A stretch of DNA of 23,137 nucleotides, taken from IMG/VR virus record IMGVR_UViG_3300005509_000007, positions 1 through 23,137 of that record; one strand, 5' to 3'. Shown here in pieces: positions 23,119-23,137 of this stretch (the first letter of the stretch is position 1; every line of letters starts with the position of its first letter). The notes beneath the pieces were generated by a model, which worked only from the letters and a program-made list of their open reading frames with translations, had not been told where the DNA came from and ran no database searches. Source of the DNA: a virus. Position numbers and translations under genes: made by a program.

Positions 23119-23137
23119 TTAAAGGGATACTATGCTA
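23119..23137 (+). promoter_or_regulatory. Ribosome binding site and first codons of the next gene
   Basis: TTAAAGGGATACT precedes ATGCTA, which runs to the window edge (ATG at 23132). The signal matches the AAAGGG sites of other genes here. Only two codons are visible, so the product is unknown; by position it may be a scaffold or capsid gene. Confidence 0.4.

Noticed and set aside
1-23137. tRNA genes and integrase or attachment site
   Set aside because: I saw no cloverleaf-like sequence, no recombinase and no clear att-type direct repeats, so lysogeny cannot be claimed.

Overview
The window looks like part of a tailed bacteriophage (siphovirus-type) genome or prophage. Every convincing gene is on the + strand, genes are tightly packed with many TAATG/ATGA overlaps, and the hallmark phage genes are recognisable: tape measure, tail hub, tail fibre, small and large terminase, portal, M15 endolysin and MuF-type head protein. 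Internal genes mostly carry AAGGA/AAAGGG-like ribosome binding sites, which points to a bacterial host. The host group cannot be named from the sequence. Codon use leans to ATA, TTA, CTA, GAA, CAA and CGG. In my reading GATC, CATG and GCGC do not occur at all.

Layout. (1) 1-6580, tail module: the 3' part of the tape measure gene (open at the left edge), a large tail hub-like protein, a 38-residue ORF, a small tail protein and a repeat-containing tail fibre. (2) 6581-6734, a transcription boundary with a hairpin, a CCACTA/TAGTGG repeat cluster and a probable promoter. (3) 6735-15779, early, replication and accessory module: an FGKYxGK/OB-like protein, a YkgJ-like cysteine-cluster protein, a ribbon-helix-helix regulator, a putative ssDNA-annealing protein, a replisome-organiser-like protein, metallophosphoesterase, PD-(D/E)XK nuclease, ParB-like membrane protein, an SSB-like protein, a VRR-NUC nuclease and several tiny proteins, two of them membrane-spanning. 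(4) 15839-23137, packaging and head module: TerS, TerL, portal, endolysin, three unknown or connector-like genes, a MuF protein fused to an HExxH metalloprotease, a small Cys protein and a protein with a faint histone-fold look. A further gene starts at 23132. The major capsid, scaffold, tail tube and remaining tail genes are not seen and presumably lie outside the window, so the genome map is probably circularly permuted relative to this window.

How it works together. The early module probably copies and recombines the genome: the annealing protein, SSB-like protein, replisome organiser and two nucleases act on DNA under the RHH regulator and a cluster of CGAGGGATG elements. TerS/TerL then package DNA through the portal into heads that may carry the MuF-metalloprotease as an injected effector.

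Most worth a second look: the MuF-zincin fusion in a segment of different base composition; complete loss of three palindromic tetranucleotides; a terL and a YkgJ-like gene with no usual start codon; a cluster of CGAGGGATG elements in both orientations near 14.0-15.0 kb; and the overlapping phosphoesterase, PD-(D/E)XK and ParB-like membrane protein genes.
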